Shown: piece by piece, positions 33,530 to 42,238 of the stretch
Position numbering within the stretch: the stretch's first letter is position 1
How the letters are laid out: the number at the start of each line of letters is the position of its first letter
DNA from: Candidatus Tidjanibacter gallistercoris
GTDB taxonomy: Bacteria > Bacteroidota > Bacteroidia > Bacteroidales > Rikenellaceae
Reading direction: 5' to 3'
DNA length: 64,000 nt
Assembly: GCA_019114205.1 (NCBI GenBank)
Contig: DXFY01000014.1
Location: forward strand, 1 to 64,000
The notes under the pieces: model-generated
Databases searched by the model: none
The model's input: the letters and a program-made list of their open reading frames with translations, nothing else
What the model was told of the DNA's origin: nothing
Made by a program: the position numbers and the translations under genes

Positions 33530-34253
33530 ATACCGCAGGTTCCAGGAGAACCTGACATTCACCAATATGGTGCAGCCCGGTTTCGACGAGGTGTTCGGTC
33601 GGGAGTATTGGCTGCGGGGGCGTTGGAACGAGGATTTTTTCCGGAATCCGAACCCGATAGTGCTGGAGCTGGGGTGCGGACGGGGCGAATATACCGTTGC
33701 GCTGGCCGAGCGTGACCCGCACCGGAATTTCATCGGAATCGACATCAAGGGAGCCCGCATGTGGCGGGGCGCCAAAACGGCGACCGAAAGGAACATCCCG
33801 AACGCAGGTTTTCTGCGGACGCGCATCGAGTTCATCGGTTCCTGTTTCGCGCCGGGGGAGGTGGATGAACTGTGGATAACGTTTCCGGACCCGCAGCCGG
33901 GCAAGCAGCGGGTGAAGAAGCGTCTTACCTCGCCGCAGTTTCTCGGCCGTTATGCGGGGTTCCTGAAACCGGACGGCATCGTGCATCTGAAGACCGACTC
34001 GCGGCATTTGCACGAATATACGAAAGCGGTCATCGAACGTAATGCGCTGCCTTTGCTGGCATGCGGCGACGATATCTACGGTACGGGCATGGCCGATGCC
34101 GCTCTGTCTATCAAGACTGCCTATGAGTGCAGGTTTCTGAAACAGGGGCTGCCGATTACCTATTTGGGTTTCACCCTCGGCGGGCGGACTCTGTTCGATG
34201 CGCCCGATTTCGACGAGGAGGACAACCTCGATGTCTCGCGTCTGGGCGAGTGA
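33516..34253 (+). CDS. trmB: tRNA (guanine-N7)-methyltransferase
   Basis: A 245-residue SAM-dependent enzyme that methylates G46 of tRNA. Visible motifs are the SAM loop LELGCGRGEYTVALA (about 51-65), FIGIDIKGARMW, the substrate motif WITFPDPQPGKQRVKKRL (about 119-136), and LKTDSRHLHEYT. The N-terminal FTNMVQPGFDEVFGREYWLRGRW segment is typical of Bacteroidetes TrmB. The gene overlaps the GldH-like gene by 14 bases. No terminator is obvious in the geneless stretch that follows. Confidence 0.95.
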   Translation: MGKDKYRRFQENLTFTNMVQPGFDEVFGREYWLRGRWNEDFFRNPNPIVLELGCGRGEYTVALAERDPHRNFIGIDIKGARMWRGAKTATERNIPNAGFLRTRIEFIGSCFAPGEVDELWITFPDPQPGKQRVKKRLTSPQFLGRYAGFLKPDGIVHLKTDSRHLHEYTKAVIERNALPLLACGDDIYGTGMADAALSIKTAYECRFLKQGLPITYLGFTLGGRTLFDAPDFDEEDNLDVSRLGE

Positions 34254-35404
34254 GCGTGCGGACGTTTCCGGTTTCGCGTCGTACGGGTTGCGGGTCGCGG
34301 CGGCGTCGGAGTTCGGCATAGCCGGAAAGCACGTCGTCCGCGTATCGTGCCGGTCGGGGCCGGTTTGCATATCGGTCGAAGACGGCCCCGGAGTATCGCG
34401 GTGCGCACGGAGGAGCAGGGATGTGCGGCGGCAGAATGTCGGCAGCGGGTGCAAGGGTGACAGACCGGAACGGCGGAGTTATCGCAGGGGTGAAGGGTAT
34501 CTTTCGCCCCTGCCGCCGTTTCGGGCCCGGAGGTGCATGTGTGCTGCCGGGCCGCGCTCCGGGGAAACGGCTTTCAGCCCGTTTGTCCGGTCTTGTTCGG
34601 GGCTGGCCTTCGGGCATGGATGAACAGGTGCAGCCGCAGGTATACTGCCTGCTGCCGTTGCCTTGCTTTTGCGGTTCGGACCGCACGGGCAGCCGTTGGT
34701 CGGATTGTGCGCTGTCGGGGTACAGAAGGTAGCCCCTTTCTGTGTGTTCGGGTACGCAAATAACCGAGTGTCCGGATATTCGTGCATCGGTTTTCCGGTC
34801 GCGGGCGGCCGGCAGGTATCCGTCTGTCGGAAATTCATAGGGAGCGGTTCCGCTCGGCGTTTGTTCGGTTCTGTCTTCCGGTCGGGGCGAAGTTCGGGCC
34901 GCCGTTGCCGGAATACAGGCGCGGTATCGGAACGGTCGGTGCATTTTGTGCGGGGGAGGCGGTATGCGGTGCATGTTCGTGGCGGCAGGTGTATGCGGTC
35001 GCGGAAACGGGCATCGGCTTCCGGCAAATGCTCTTATCCGGTCTGGCGGCACCTTGCGGCGGTCGGTCTTTGCCGGGGCGCGGAGGGGAAAGCGGGCGTT
35101 GTTAAGCAGTGAACGCTCTTGTTCGGGCCCGGAGTTGCGGCGGAGACGCGGTGTCGGGGGGGGCCGTGTAAATCGGTGCGGCAGCCTTTTCGCATTCCGG
35201 CGGAGAGGCCGGCTTGTCCTTCGGTCTGCCGGCGGCGGTTTTTGCGTGTTTGCGTACCGCGCTGTGTGGAGCCCTTCGGTAACCGCTTCCGGTCGGCTCC
35301 GTTTTCTGCGGGCGGCGGCCCGGATACGGGAAAGGTGTCGGTTCGTTATGCGGCGTTCTGTCCGACAGCCGGAGAACGGAACGGACGGGAGGCCCGCCGG
35401 TCGG
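34254..35404. other. 1.15-kb geneless stretch between convergent trmB and radA
   Basis: Every long open frame here, in all six frames, is Arg/Gly/Cys/Pro-rich and resembles no family. No tandem repeat or tRNA was seen. The plus strand is G/T-rich. It may be decayed coding sequence or an unrecognised RNA; nothing specific supports either. Confidence 0.5.
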
Positions 35405-36772
35405 TCACTCCTTTCCGGTGAAAATCGCCTTAGGTAACTGGTCGATGCGGCTGACGCGGACGATGTCGATGTTGCCGGGCACTTCGGATTTGTCGCGGTA
35501 ATAGGCCGAGACCACGATGCGGTCGAAGCCGAGGCGGGCGGCTTCGAGAATGCGCTGGTAGGTGCGGGGGGCCGGACGCACCTCTCCCGAAAGTCCGATT
35601 TCTCCGGCGCAGCAGACGCCCTGAGCGAGCGGACGGTCGAAATAGGAGGAAACGACCGCAGATACGACGGCCAGGTCGAGCCCCGTATCGGATACCTTGA
35701 AGCCCCCCGCGAAATTCAGGAAGACGTCTTTCTGGTACATCTTCAGTCCCACCCGTTTTTCCAGTACGGCCAGCAGCATGTTGAGGCGTTTGATATCGAA
35801 TCCGGTGGACGAGCGCTGCGGGGTACCGTAGGCGGCATTGCCTACGAGCGACTGCACTTCGATGAGGTACGGACGGATGCCGTCGGCCGCAGCTCCCACG
35901 GCGATACCGCTCAGGGGTTCGTCGTAGTGGGTAAGCAGGATTTCCGAAGGGTTGGCTACCTCTGAAAGTCCTTCGCCGCGCATCTCGAACACCCCTATTT
36001 CGTACGTGGCGCCGAAGCGGTTTTTGATGCCGCGCAGAATCCGGTACACGTTGTTGCCGTCGCCTTCGAACTGGAGCACGACGTCCACGATATGTTCCAG
36101 AACCTTCGGCCCGGCTATCGTGCCGTCTTTGGTGATGTGGCCGATGAGGAGGATGGAAGTACCCGTAGTCTTGGCGTATTTGAGCAGCATGGCCGCACAC
36201 TCTCGGATTTGCGACACGCTTCCCGGCGAGGATTCGAGTACCTGGCTGTAAATCGTCTGGATGGAGTCGATGACCAGCAGGTCCGGCCGTACCGCTTCAG
36301 CCTGCCGGACGATGTCTTCGAGCAGCGTCTCGGCATAGACGAGGCATTCGCCGTCGCCCGCCGCAAGCCGGTTCGCCCGCATCTTTATCTGTTGGGGCGA
36401 TTCTTCGCCGGATACGTAGAGCGTCCGCAGTCCCCGGCTGCCCAGTGCGAGCTGGAGCGCCAGGGTCGACTTGCCGATGCCCGGTTCTCCTCCGAGCAGT
36501 ACGAGCGACCCCTGTACCATGCCTCCGCCCAGCACGCGGTTCACCTCCGCGCTGCCCGTATCGAGTCGGCGGTGCGTCACCTCTTCGATTTCCCCGACCG
36601 GTACGGGCCGCGACCGGGGTCGCTCGAACGGGACGGACTGTTGTTCCTCGCCGCGGCTGACCACCTCTTCCGCGAACGTGTTCCACTCGCCGCATGCGGG
36701 ACATTTGCCGAGCCATTTGGGTGCCTCGTAGCCGCATGCCGTACAGAAATATGCCTTTTTTACCTTTGCCAT
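35405..36772 (-). CDS. radA: DNA repair protein RadA
   Basis: A 455-residue RecA-like ATPase that helps branch migration and processing of recombination intermediates. The N-terminal zinc finger is complete (CTACGYEAPKWLGKCPACGEWNTF, residues 10-33). The Walker A motif GGEPGIGKSTLALQLALG lies at about 93-110, Walker B is LLVIDSIQTIY, the RadA-specific motif KNRFGATYEIGVFEM follows, and the C-terminal Lon-like domain contains GGFKVSDTGLDLAVVSAVVSS. Length and order are normal. It is a single minus-strand gene convergent with trmB, although separated from it by over 1 kb. Confidence 0.97.
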   Translation of the reverse strand: MAKVKKAYFCTACGYEAPKWLGKCPACGEWNTFAEEVVSRGEEQQSVPFERPRSRPVPVGEIEEVTHRRLDTGSAEVNRVLGGGMVQGSLVLLGGEPGIGKSTLALQLALGSRGLRTLYVSGEESPQQIKMRANRLAAGDGECLVYAETLLEDIVRQAEAVRPDLLVIDSIQTIYSQVLESSPGSVSQIRECAAMLLKYAKTTGTSILLIGHITKDGTIAGPKVLEHIVDVVLQFEGDGNNVYRILRGIKNRFGATYEIGVFEMRGEGLSEVANPSEILLTHYDEPLSGIAVGAAADGIRPYLIEVQSLVGNAAYGTPQRSSTGFDIKRLNMLLAVLEKRVGLKMYQKDVFLNFAGGFKVSDTGLDLAVVSAVVSSYFDRPLAQGVCCAGEIGLSGEVRPAPRTYQRILEAARLGFDRIVVSAYYRDKSEVPGNIDIVRVSRIDQLPKAIFTGKE

Positions 36773-36977
36773 CGGACAAGTATTTTCGGGTGTGTTCGAT
36801 AAACGGCCGCATGAATGAACCGCCGTTGCACGACCGGACGATTGTCGCCGGTTTTCCGTTCGGAGAAGCTGGTTCCGAAACCGGTCGCACCGCTTCGTTA
36901 CCGGGCGGTATCGTATCGGGTCGCTGCCGACCGTCGTGTGTTCCCTGCCTTTCGGCGGAGCGGGAATCCGCGCGGCG

Positions 36978-37532
36978 TTACCGGAGGCGGCGTTTGACGA
37001 CCGCCGGGTTGCCTGCGGCCAGCGAATCGGCCGGGATGTCCCGCGTGACGACGCTGCCTGCCCCGATGATGCAGCGGTCGCCGATGCGCACGCCCGGACA
37101 GACCACGACGCCTCCGCCCAGCCAGCAGTCTTCGCCGATTTCGATGGTTGCGCCGCGCTCTATGGGTTTGCGCCGCTCGATGGGGTCCATCGGATGAATC
37201 GGAGTGTAGAATTTGCAGTCGGGCCCGATGAGCGTATGGGCGCCGACGGTGATGCCGCCGCCGTCGAGGAAGGTGCAGTTCGCGTTGATGTAGGCGTGCT
37301 CGCCGAGCCGGATGCGGAATCCGAAGTCGCAGAAGAACGGGGTGATGAGTACCGACGAGGGAGCCCGGTCGGGAATGAGTTCCGTAAGGGCCTTTTCGTA
37401 ACGTTCCGTATTGAGGCGGGAGCAGGCGTTCAGCAGTTCGAGTTTTCGCCGTGCTTCGCGGCTCAGCCGACGCACTTCGGGGTCGGTGATGTCGTACATC
37501 GCGCCTGCGAGCATTTTTTCCAGTTCGGTCAT
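36978..37532 (-). CDS. Maltose/galactoside O-acetyltransferase-type hexapeptide enzyme
   Basis: A 184-residue left-handed beta-helix acetyltransferase. The N-terminal domain (EKMLAGAMYDITDPEVRRLSREARRKLELLNAC) is the Maa/LacA type. Hexapeptide repeats follow (NANCTFLDGGGITVGAHTLIGPDCKFYTPIHP), and the C-terminus reads GGVVVCPGVRIGDRCIIGAGSVVTRDIP, then AAGNPAVVKR. The catalytic His is probably in TPIHPMD. It should transfer acetyl from acetyl-CoA to a sugar hydroxyl. It lies 12 bases after rseP on the same strand, so it is likely the last gene of that transcript; a functional link is not evident. Confidence 0.9.
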   Translation of the reverse strand: MTELEKMLAGAMYDITDPEVRRLSREARRKLELLNACSRLNTERYEKALTELIPDRAPSSVLITPFFCDFGFRIRLGEHAYINANCTFLDGGGITVGAHTLIGPDCKFYTPIHPMDPIERRKPIERGATIEIGEDCWLGGGVVVCPGVRIGDRCIIGAGSVVTRDIPADSLAAGNPAVVKRRLR

Positions 37533-37544
37533 GGGGGTGCGTAT

Positions 37545-38867
37545 CTATTTGATGAACAGCCGGTAGATATCGTTGCCCGTTGCATAGATGACGAGCGTGA
37601 AGAGAAGAAGCATGCCGACGACCTGAGCGTACATCAAGAATTTGTCGCCCGGCTTGCGACCCGTGACGACCTCAGCCAGCAGGAACAGTACGTGGCCGCC
37701 GTCGAGGGCCGGTATGGGCAGGATGTTCATGACGGCGAGGATGATGGAGAGCAGTGCCGTGATTTCCCAGAATGCCTGCCAGTTCCAGCGGTCGGGGAAG
37801 ATGCTGCCGATGGATAGCGGGCCGCCGAGCGATTTGTAGGCTTCGGTCTTGGGCTGGAAGACGAGTTTCAACTGTTTCCAGTAATTGTTCATTTCCTCCC
37901 CGATGCGTTTCGAACCGGCGGGTATCGCCTGCCAGAAGGTATAGTCCCGTGTGTGGACGGGAGTTACGGCCAGCATGTCTACCGCGGCACCCATCCTGCC
38001 GTCGTCGGCGATGCGGACCGGAAAGCGGTGTTCGACCGTCATTCCGGCGCTGTCGCGTTCCACGTCGATTGCGACCGTGCTCCCCTTGTGCCGGGGAAGG
38101 AGTTCGGTGTATTGGTCGAAGTATTCGAGCCGCCTGCCGTCGAGTGCGACGAGCCGGTCGCCCGGCCGGATGCCCGCTTCGGCCGCACCGCTGCCCTCGA
38201 CCACCTGTCCTACGAGGAAGGGATAGCGCGGCGTGATGAAATCGACGTCTTCGGCCAGCTCGGTGACCGAAACGTCCGGCGTGCGGAACGTTACCGTGTC
38301 GCCGCCGCGGAGCACCTCGACCGTATAGTTCTGTTCGAGCAGCAGGGCGATGCGCAGCTGGCGGAAGTCTTCGTAGTCGTTTCCGTTGACCGACAGGATG
38401 CGGTCGCCGTCGCGGAAGCCCATCTCTTGTGCCTGGTCGCTGAACACATACCCGTAGCGCATGTCGCGGGTGGAGAGGTAGCTTTCGCCCCACTTCCAGC
38501 TGATGCCCACGTAGATGACGAAGGCGAGGAGGACGTTCATCAGCACGCCGCCCACCATGATGAGCAGGCGCTGCCAGGCGGGTTTGCTCCGGAACTCGTC
38601 CGGTTTCGGCTCGCTTTTCAGCTGTGCGGTATCCATGCTCTCGTCCACCATGCCGGCGAGTTTGACGTATCCGCCGAACGGTATCCACCCGATTCCGTAG
38701 CGCGTACCCTTGCGGGTGAACGATGCGACGGGGTGGCCGAAGAAGAGCTGGAACTGTTCGACGCGCACTCCGAAGATGCGTGCGAAGAGGAAGTGCCCCA
38801 GTTCGTGTATGATGACCAGCAGCGAGAAGCTGAGGATGAATTGCAGTACCTTGATGAGTATGTCCAT
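37545..38867 (-). CDS. rseP: Site-2 protease RseP (RIP metalloprotease)
   Basis: A 440-residue inner-membrane zinc protease that cleaves membrane-embedded substrates such as anti-sigma factors. The first helix carries the zinc motif HELGH (21-25). A central PDZ-type region (VVEGSGAAEAGIRPGDRLVALDGRRL) and a preceding PDZ-like half (YVFSDQAQEMGFRDGDRILSVNG) lie in the periplasm. The last helices contain NILPIPALDGGH (from 381), which supplies the third ligand, Asp389. The two ECF/anti-sigma pairs in the window are possible targets by analogy. It lies between dxr and an O-acetyltransferase; the dxr-rseP order is common in bacteria. Confidence 0.96.
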   Translation of the reverse strand: MDILIKVLQFILSFSLLVIIHELGHFLFARIFGVRVEQFQLFFGHPVASFTRKGTRYGIGWIPFGGYVKLAGMVDESMDTAQLKSEPKPDEFRSKPAWQRLLIMVGGVLMNVLLAFVIYVGISWKWGESYLSTRDMRYGYVFSDQAQEMGFRDGDRILSVNGNDYEDFRQLRIALLLEQNYTVEVLRGGDTVTFRTPDVSVTELAEDVDFITPRYPFLVGQVVEGSGAAEAGIRPGDRLVALDGRRLEYFDQYTELLPRHKGSTVAIDVERDSAGMTVEHRFPVRIADDGRMGAAVDMLAVTPVHTRDYTFWQAIPAGSKRIGEEMNNYWKQLKLVFQPKTEAYKSLGGPLSIGSIFPDRWNWQAFWEITALLSIILAVMNILPIPALDGGHVLFLLAEVVTGRKPGDKFLMYAQVVGMLLLFTLVIYATGNDIYRLFIK

Positions 38868-39039
38868 AAAAACGGTTCTGGTATCGGGGCCCGGTTTCGG
38901 GCGTACCCTTCGCCCTGCGGCGGTCGGTACGGGTTCCGTGCCGGGCCGGCTGTGCTGTGTAAACGCCGGTTGGGCTGTAATAGTATGCGGGGAGGTTCCC
39001 TGCGTGTCGTTTCCGGCAATAGCTTCCGCCGCCGGGCGG

Positions 39040-40185
39040 TCATATCATCGTTTCTACCATGCGGCGCACCTCCCGGTCGCACGCGATGTAGTCCGCGATG
39101 TCGGGCGAGGGGACGTAGTCCGCCCGTTCGAGGGCCTGTTCGATAAGCCGGACGATGCGCTGGTAGCCGATGCGACCGCCGAGGAATGCCGCCACGGCCG
39201 CCTCGTTCGCCGCATTCATGGTGCAGGGCGCCGTTCCGCCGCGCTTCAGGCAGTCGTATGCGATGCCGAGCGCCGGAAACTTGTCGCCGTCCACCTCCTC
39301 GAAGGTGAATGCCGGCGTTTTCGCGAAGTCGAGGCGCCGGCCTCCGTAGTCCGGTCTTTCCGGAAAGGTGAGCGCGTACTGTATCGGCAGGCGCATGTCG
39401 GGCGTGCCGAGCTGCGCTTTGACGGCGCCGTCCTCGAATTCCACCATGGAGTGTACCACCGACTGGGGGTGTACGAGCACGTCGATGCGTTCGGCCGGGA
39501 AGCCGAACAGCCAGTGCGCTTCGATGACTTCGAATCCCTTGTTCACCATCGTGGACGAATCGACCGTTATCTTCGCGCCCATGCTCCAGTTGGGGTGCCG
39601 GAGCGCCTCTTCGACGGTCACTTCGCACAGCCGCTCCTTCGGCGTGCGCAGGAAAGGCCCCCCCGATGCGGTCAGGATGAGCCGCCGTGCCGGAGATACT
39701 TCGCCTACGAGGGACTGGAAAATGGCCGAGTGTTCCGAATCGACCGGCAGAATGCTCGCTCCGCTGCGCCCGGCCGCTTCGATGATTTGGCGGCCGGCAA
39801 TCACGAGGCTTTCCTTGTTGGCTAAGGCCAGCTTCTTGCCCGTTTCAGCCGCCGCGAGCGACGGCATCATGCCTGCATAGCCTACCAGGGCATTCACCAC
39901 CACGTCGGCGCTGCCGCCCCGGACGACCTGTTCGATGGCTTCGGCACCGGCGTAAACCTTTATCGGCAGGCGGGCGAGCGCAGCCCGCAGGTCGCCGTAG
40001 TACCGTTCGTCCGCGATGACGACGGCATCCGGTGCGAACTCCGCGGCCTGTTCGGCGAGCTGCCGCCAGTTCGTGCCTGCGGTGAGTACGGCCACCTCGA
40101 ACCGGTCGCTCCGTGCACGGACGATGTTGAGCGTCTGTCTGCCGATGGAGCCGGTAGCGCCCAGCAGTGCTATCCTTTGTTTCAT
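39040..40185 (-). CDS. dxr: 1-deoxy-D-xylulose-5-phosphate reductoisomerase
   Basis: A 381-residue enzyme that converts DXP to MEP with NADPH, the committed step of the MEP isoprenoid pathway. The start at 40185 gives MKQRIALLGATGSIG with the NADPH loop GATGSIG (9-15); the frame is open far upstream but enters the neighbouring gene. The catalytic region has LANKESLVIAG, PVDSEHSAIFQSL (metal ligands Asp and Glu), SGGPFLRTP, and HPNWSMGAKITVDSSTMVNKGFEVIEAH. The C-terminal NAANEAAVAAFL is conserved. It lies 8 bases after the LytM-like gene and 172 bases before rseP. Confidence 0.97.
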   Translation of the reverse strand: MKQRIALLGATGSIGRQTLNIVRARSDRFEVAVLTAGTNWRQLAEQAAEFAPDAVVIADERYYGDLRAALARLPIKVYAGAEAIEQVVRGGSADVVVNALVGYAGMMPSLAAAETGKKLALANKESLVIAGRQIIEAAGRSGASILPVDSEHSAIFQSLVGEVSPARRLILTASGGPFLRTPKERLCEVTVEEALRHPNWSMGAKITVDSSTMVNKGFEVIEAHWLFGFPAERIDVLVHPQSVVHSMVEFEDGAVKAQLGTPDMRLPIQYALTFPERPDYGGRRLDFAKTPAFTFEEVDGDKFPALGIAYDCLKRGGTAPCTMNAANEAAVAAFLGGRIGYQRIVRLIEQALERADYVPSPDIADYIACDREVRRMVETMI

Positions 40186-40193
40186 TTCCCTTT

Positions 40194-41096
40194 TTATTGG
40201 AATATCACGTATTTTTCCGGGTCTACCGGACGACCGTCTGCCCACAGTTCGAAGATGAACTCGCCGGACGGACGTGTGGCGTTGTCCACGACGCCGGGTT
40301 CCAGATAGCCGATGACCTCTCCCGCCTCCACGCGGTCGCCGACCCTTTTCAGCAACTGGGAATTGTGCTTGTAGAACGAAATATAGTTGTCGCCGTGTTG
40401 TATCTGGATGGTGTTGCCGTCCTCCGGCGTCCATTGGCTCATCACCACCGTGCCGGCTTGGGCGGCGACCACCTGCTGTGCCCCGGAGGGTACCACGCCC
40501 GTGCCGAACATGTTCTTTCCGGGGTCGAATGTCGCGATGACCCGTCCCTTGACCGGTGCGATGAATTCCATGCGCCGAACCACCGTCCCCGAAGGAGTGA
40601 CCATCCCCTCGACCAGTGCGAAACGTCCGTCGCCTTCGAGCTGCGCGCGGAGCAGCGAATCGGCTTCGGAAGGGGGGACGAGCGTTTTCGCTTCGGCGAG
40701 GGTGTCGGCCGCGGCGGGTTGTTCGGCTGCGGTTGGCGTCCGGCCTTCCATGATGAGCGCGACATTGTCGCCGTATGCCTGCATGATGCGGATTTCGTTT
40801 TCGAGGGAATCGAGCCTTTGGATGTTCCGTATAAGAAGTTCCCGCGCCTTTTTGCCGGGGTATCCCGGCAGGGAATCGAGTACGGGAGTATAGACGACCG
40901 CGGTGACCACTACCGCGAACATGACGAGCAGTACGCCGAGGATGGCCAGCGTCATGCGCATGGGACTGATGTACATGTACCACACTTCGCGGTCGAGCCC
41001 CCGGTCGCGTACGCTTACCCGGTGTTTCTTGGTGAAGTTCCGCATCAGGTATCCGAAACCGGTGCGTATCTTGTTGTTCTCTTTCTTCCTGCCCAT
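40194..41096 (-). CDS. Membrane-anchored M23/LytM-like protein lacking zinc ligands
   Basis: A 300-residue protein. Residues 47-69 form one membrane helix, and a short coiled coil (RNIQRLDSLENEIRIMQAYGD) follows. The C-terminal domain (about 178-290) has the M23 fold outline (APVKGRVIATFDPGKNMFGTG, then GTVVMSQWTPEDGNTIQIQHGDNYISFYKHNSQLLKRVGDRVEAGEVIGYLE). The metal positions are missing: the expected GxHxxxD block reads FGTGVVPSG and the final HxH block reads FIFELW. It is therefore probably a regulatory pseudo-hydrolase, as known for EnvC- and NlpD-type LytM proteins. It starts the probable operon with dxr. Confidence 0.85.
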   Translation of the reverse strand: MGRKKENNKIRTGFGYLMRNFTKKHRVSVRDRGLDREVWYMYISPMRMTLAILGVLLVMFAVVVTAVVYTPVLDSLPGYPGKKARELLIRNIQRLDSLENEIRIMQAYGDNVALIMEGRTPTAAEQPAAADTLAEAKTLVPPSEADSLLRAQLEGDGRFALVEGMVTPSGTVVRRMEFIAPVKGRVIATFDPGKNMFGTGVVPSGAQQVVAAQAGTVVMSQWTPEDGNTIQIQHGDNYISFYKHNSQLLKRVGDRVEAGEVIGYLEPGVVDNATRPSGEFIFELWADGRPVDPEKYVIFQ

Positions 41097-41448
41097 GTGT
41101 CGGCGATTGCTTTACAAAAGTAGTAAATTAATGCGAGTTTGTCCGTTCCGTCCGGACGATTTGCGGGCTGCGGTCCGCAGTGCGGGATGTCGTTGCGCGT
41201 CGGTTCCTGCCGCGGTCGGTTCCCTGCCGGGCGTGCGGGGGCTTCCGCCGTCCGGCATATTCCGGTTTGCGTCCCTCCAACAGCTTTATTACGTACATCC
41301 TTCGTGCCGGAGCGTGCAGGCTGCATCGGCCGGTGGGGAAGCAGCGGGTTCTTCTCCGGCTGCAGGATGCGGTGCCGGTTGGGGGAAGTATGCGACAGGG
41401 CGCCTTTCTAAGGCGCCCTGTCGCATACATGGCTCCACAGCCGGGAAC
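41097..41448. other. Gap upstream of the LytM-like gene
   Basis: It holds a -7 box for the LytM-like gene (CAAAAGTA at 41115-41122 is TACTTTTG on the minus strand, 19 bases before the ATG) and the inverted repeat at 41388-41428. There is no credible gene. Confidence 0.6.
41388..41428 (-). terminator. Perfect 17-bp inverted repeat after the zinc-ribbon gene
   Basis: Bases 41388-41404 and 41412-41428 are exact complements around a 7-base loop. The position, 21 bases after the stop of the minus-strand zinc-ribbon gene, suggests a terminator, although the T tract is missing. Confidence 0.65.
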
Positions 41449-42219
41449 CTATGCTTCCGTTTCGGTGTCGAGTTCGTCGGAAACGAGGATGCGGCCGCAG
41501 TATTCGCAGACGATGATTTTCTTGTTCTGCCTGATTTCGAACTGTCGCTGCGGCGGTATGCGGTTGAAGCATCCTCCGCACGCATCCCGCTTCACGGTGA
41601 CTACGGCCAGTCCGTTGCGCACGTTGGAACGGATGCGCGAATAGGCCGTGAGCAGCCTTTCGTCGATTTTGCCGCGCGCACGGGCTTCCTCCTCTCTCAG
41701 ACGGGCCATCTCGTCGGCTGTCTCCTGGTCGATGCTGTCGAGTTCGGCGCGTTTCGCTTCGAGGTCTATCTTCCGTTCTTCGAGTACGGTCACGGCGTCT
41801 TCCGCCTGTTTCTTCTTCACCTTGATTTCGGCGGTATACTCTTTGATGTGCTTGTCGTTGAGCTGTATCTGGAGTTCCTGGTATTCTATTTCCTTGCTTA
41901 TGGCGTCGAATTCACGGTTGTTGCGGACGTTCTTCTGCTGCTCGTTGTATTTGGATATCTGTATCTTGGCCTGTTCGGTATCCTCCTTTGCCTGTTTGAC
42001 CTGCATGTTGAGTTCGTCGATGCCGCCCTTGATGTTGTCGATGCGCGTCTGGAGACCGGCCACTTCGTCCTCCAAATCCTGCACCTCGGTCGGCAGTACT
42101 CCTTTTATCTTATTGATAGCATCGATTTTGGAGTCGATTTTCTGGAGGTCGTAAAGCGCCATAATCTTCTCCTGCATCGAATAATCGACGGTGTCCGCCG
42201 TCTTTCTGCTTGTTGCCAT
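41449..42219 (-). CDS. Coiled-coil protein with C-terminal zinc ribbon
   Basis: A 256-residue cytosolic protein. About residues 20-185 form a long coiled-coil hairpin (LQKIDSKIDAINKIKGVLPTEVQDLEDEV through VLEERKIDLEAKRAELDSID). The C-terminus carries a four-Cys zinc ribbon (CGGCFNRIPPQ with CEYCGRIL). This is the zf-RING_7/C4-type zinc-ribbon family, which is conserved in many bacteria and sometimes linked to ribosome or nucleic-acid functions; its biochemical role is not settled. It lies 19 bases after the Nif3-like gene on the same strand, a pairing that is common across bacteria and supports both calls. Confidence 0.9.
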   Translation of the reverse strand: MATSRKTADTVDYSMQEKIMALYDLQKIDSKIDAINKIKGVLPTEVQDLEDEVAGLQTRIDNIKGGIDELNMQVKQAKEDTEQAKIQISKYNEQQKNVRNNREFDAISKEIEYQELQIQLNDKHIKEYTAEIKVKKKQAEDAVTVLEERKIDLEAKRAELDSIDQETADEMARLREEEARARGKIDERLLTAYSRIRSNVRNGLAVVTVKRDACGGCFNRIPPQRQFEIRQNKKIIVCEYCGRILVSDELDTETEA

Positions 42220-42238
42220 ATATTTTTTCGTTAAATGC

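Noticed and set aside
34171-35052. A 293-codon minus-strand frame after trmB
   Set aside because: It is Pro/Arg/Thr-rich, overlaps the trmB 3' end on the opposite strand and has no recognisable domain.
40186-40983. N-terminal extension of dxr
   Set aside because: The open frame upstream of 40185 lies inside the LytM-like gene in another frame; the conserved NADPH domain starts at 40185.
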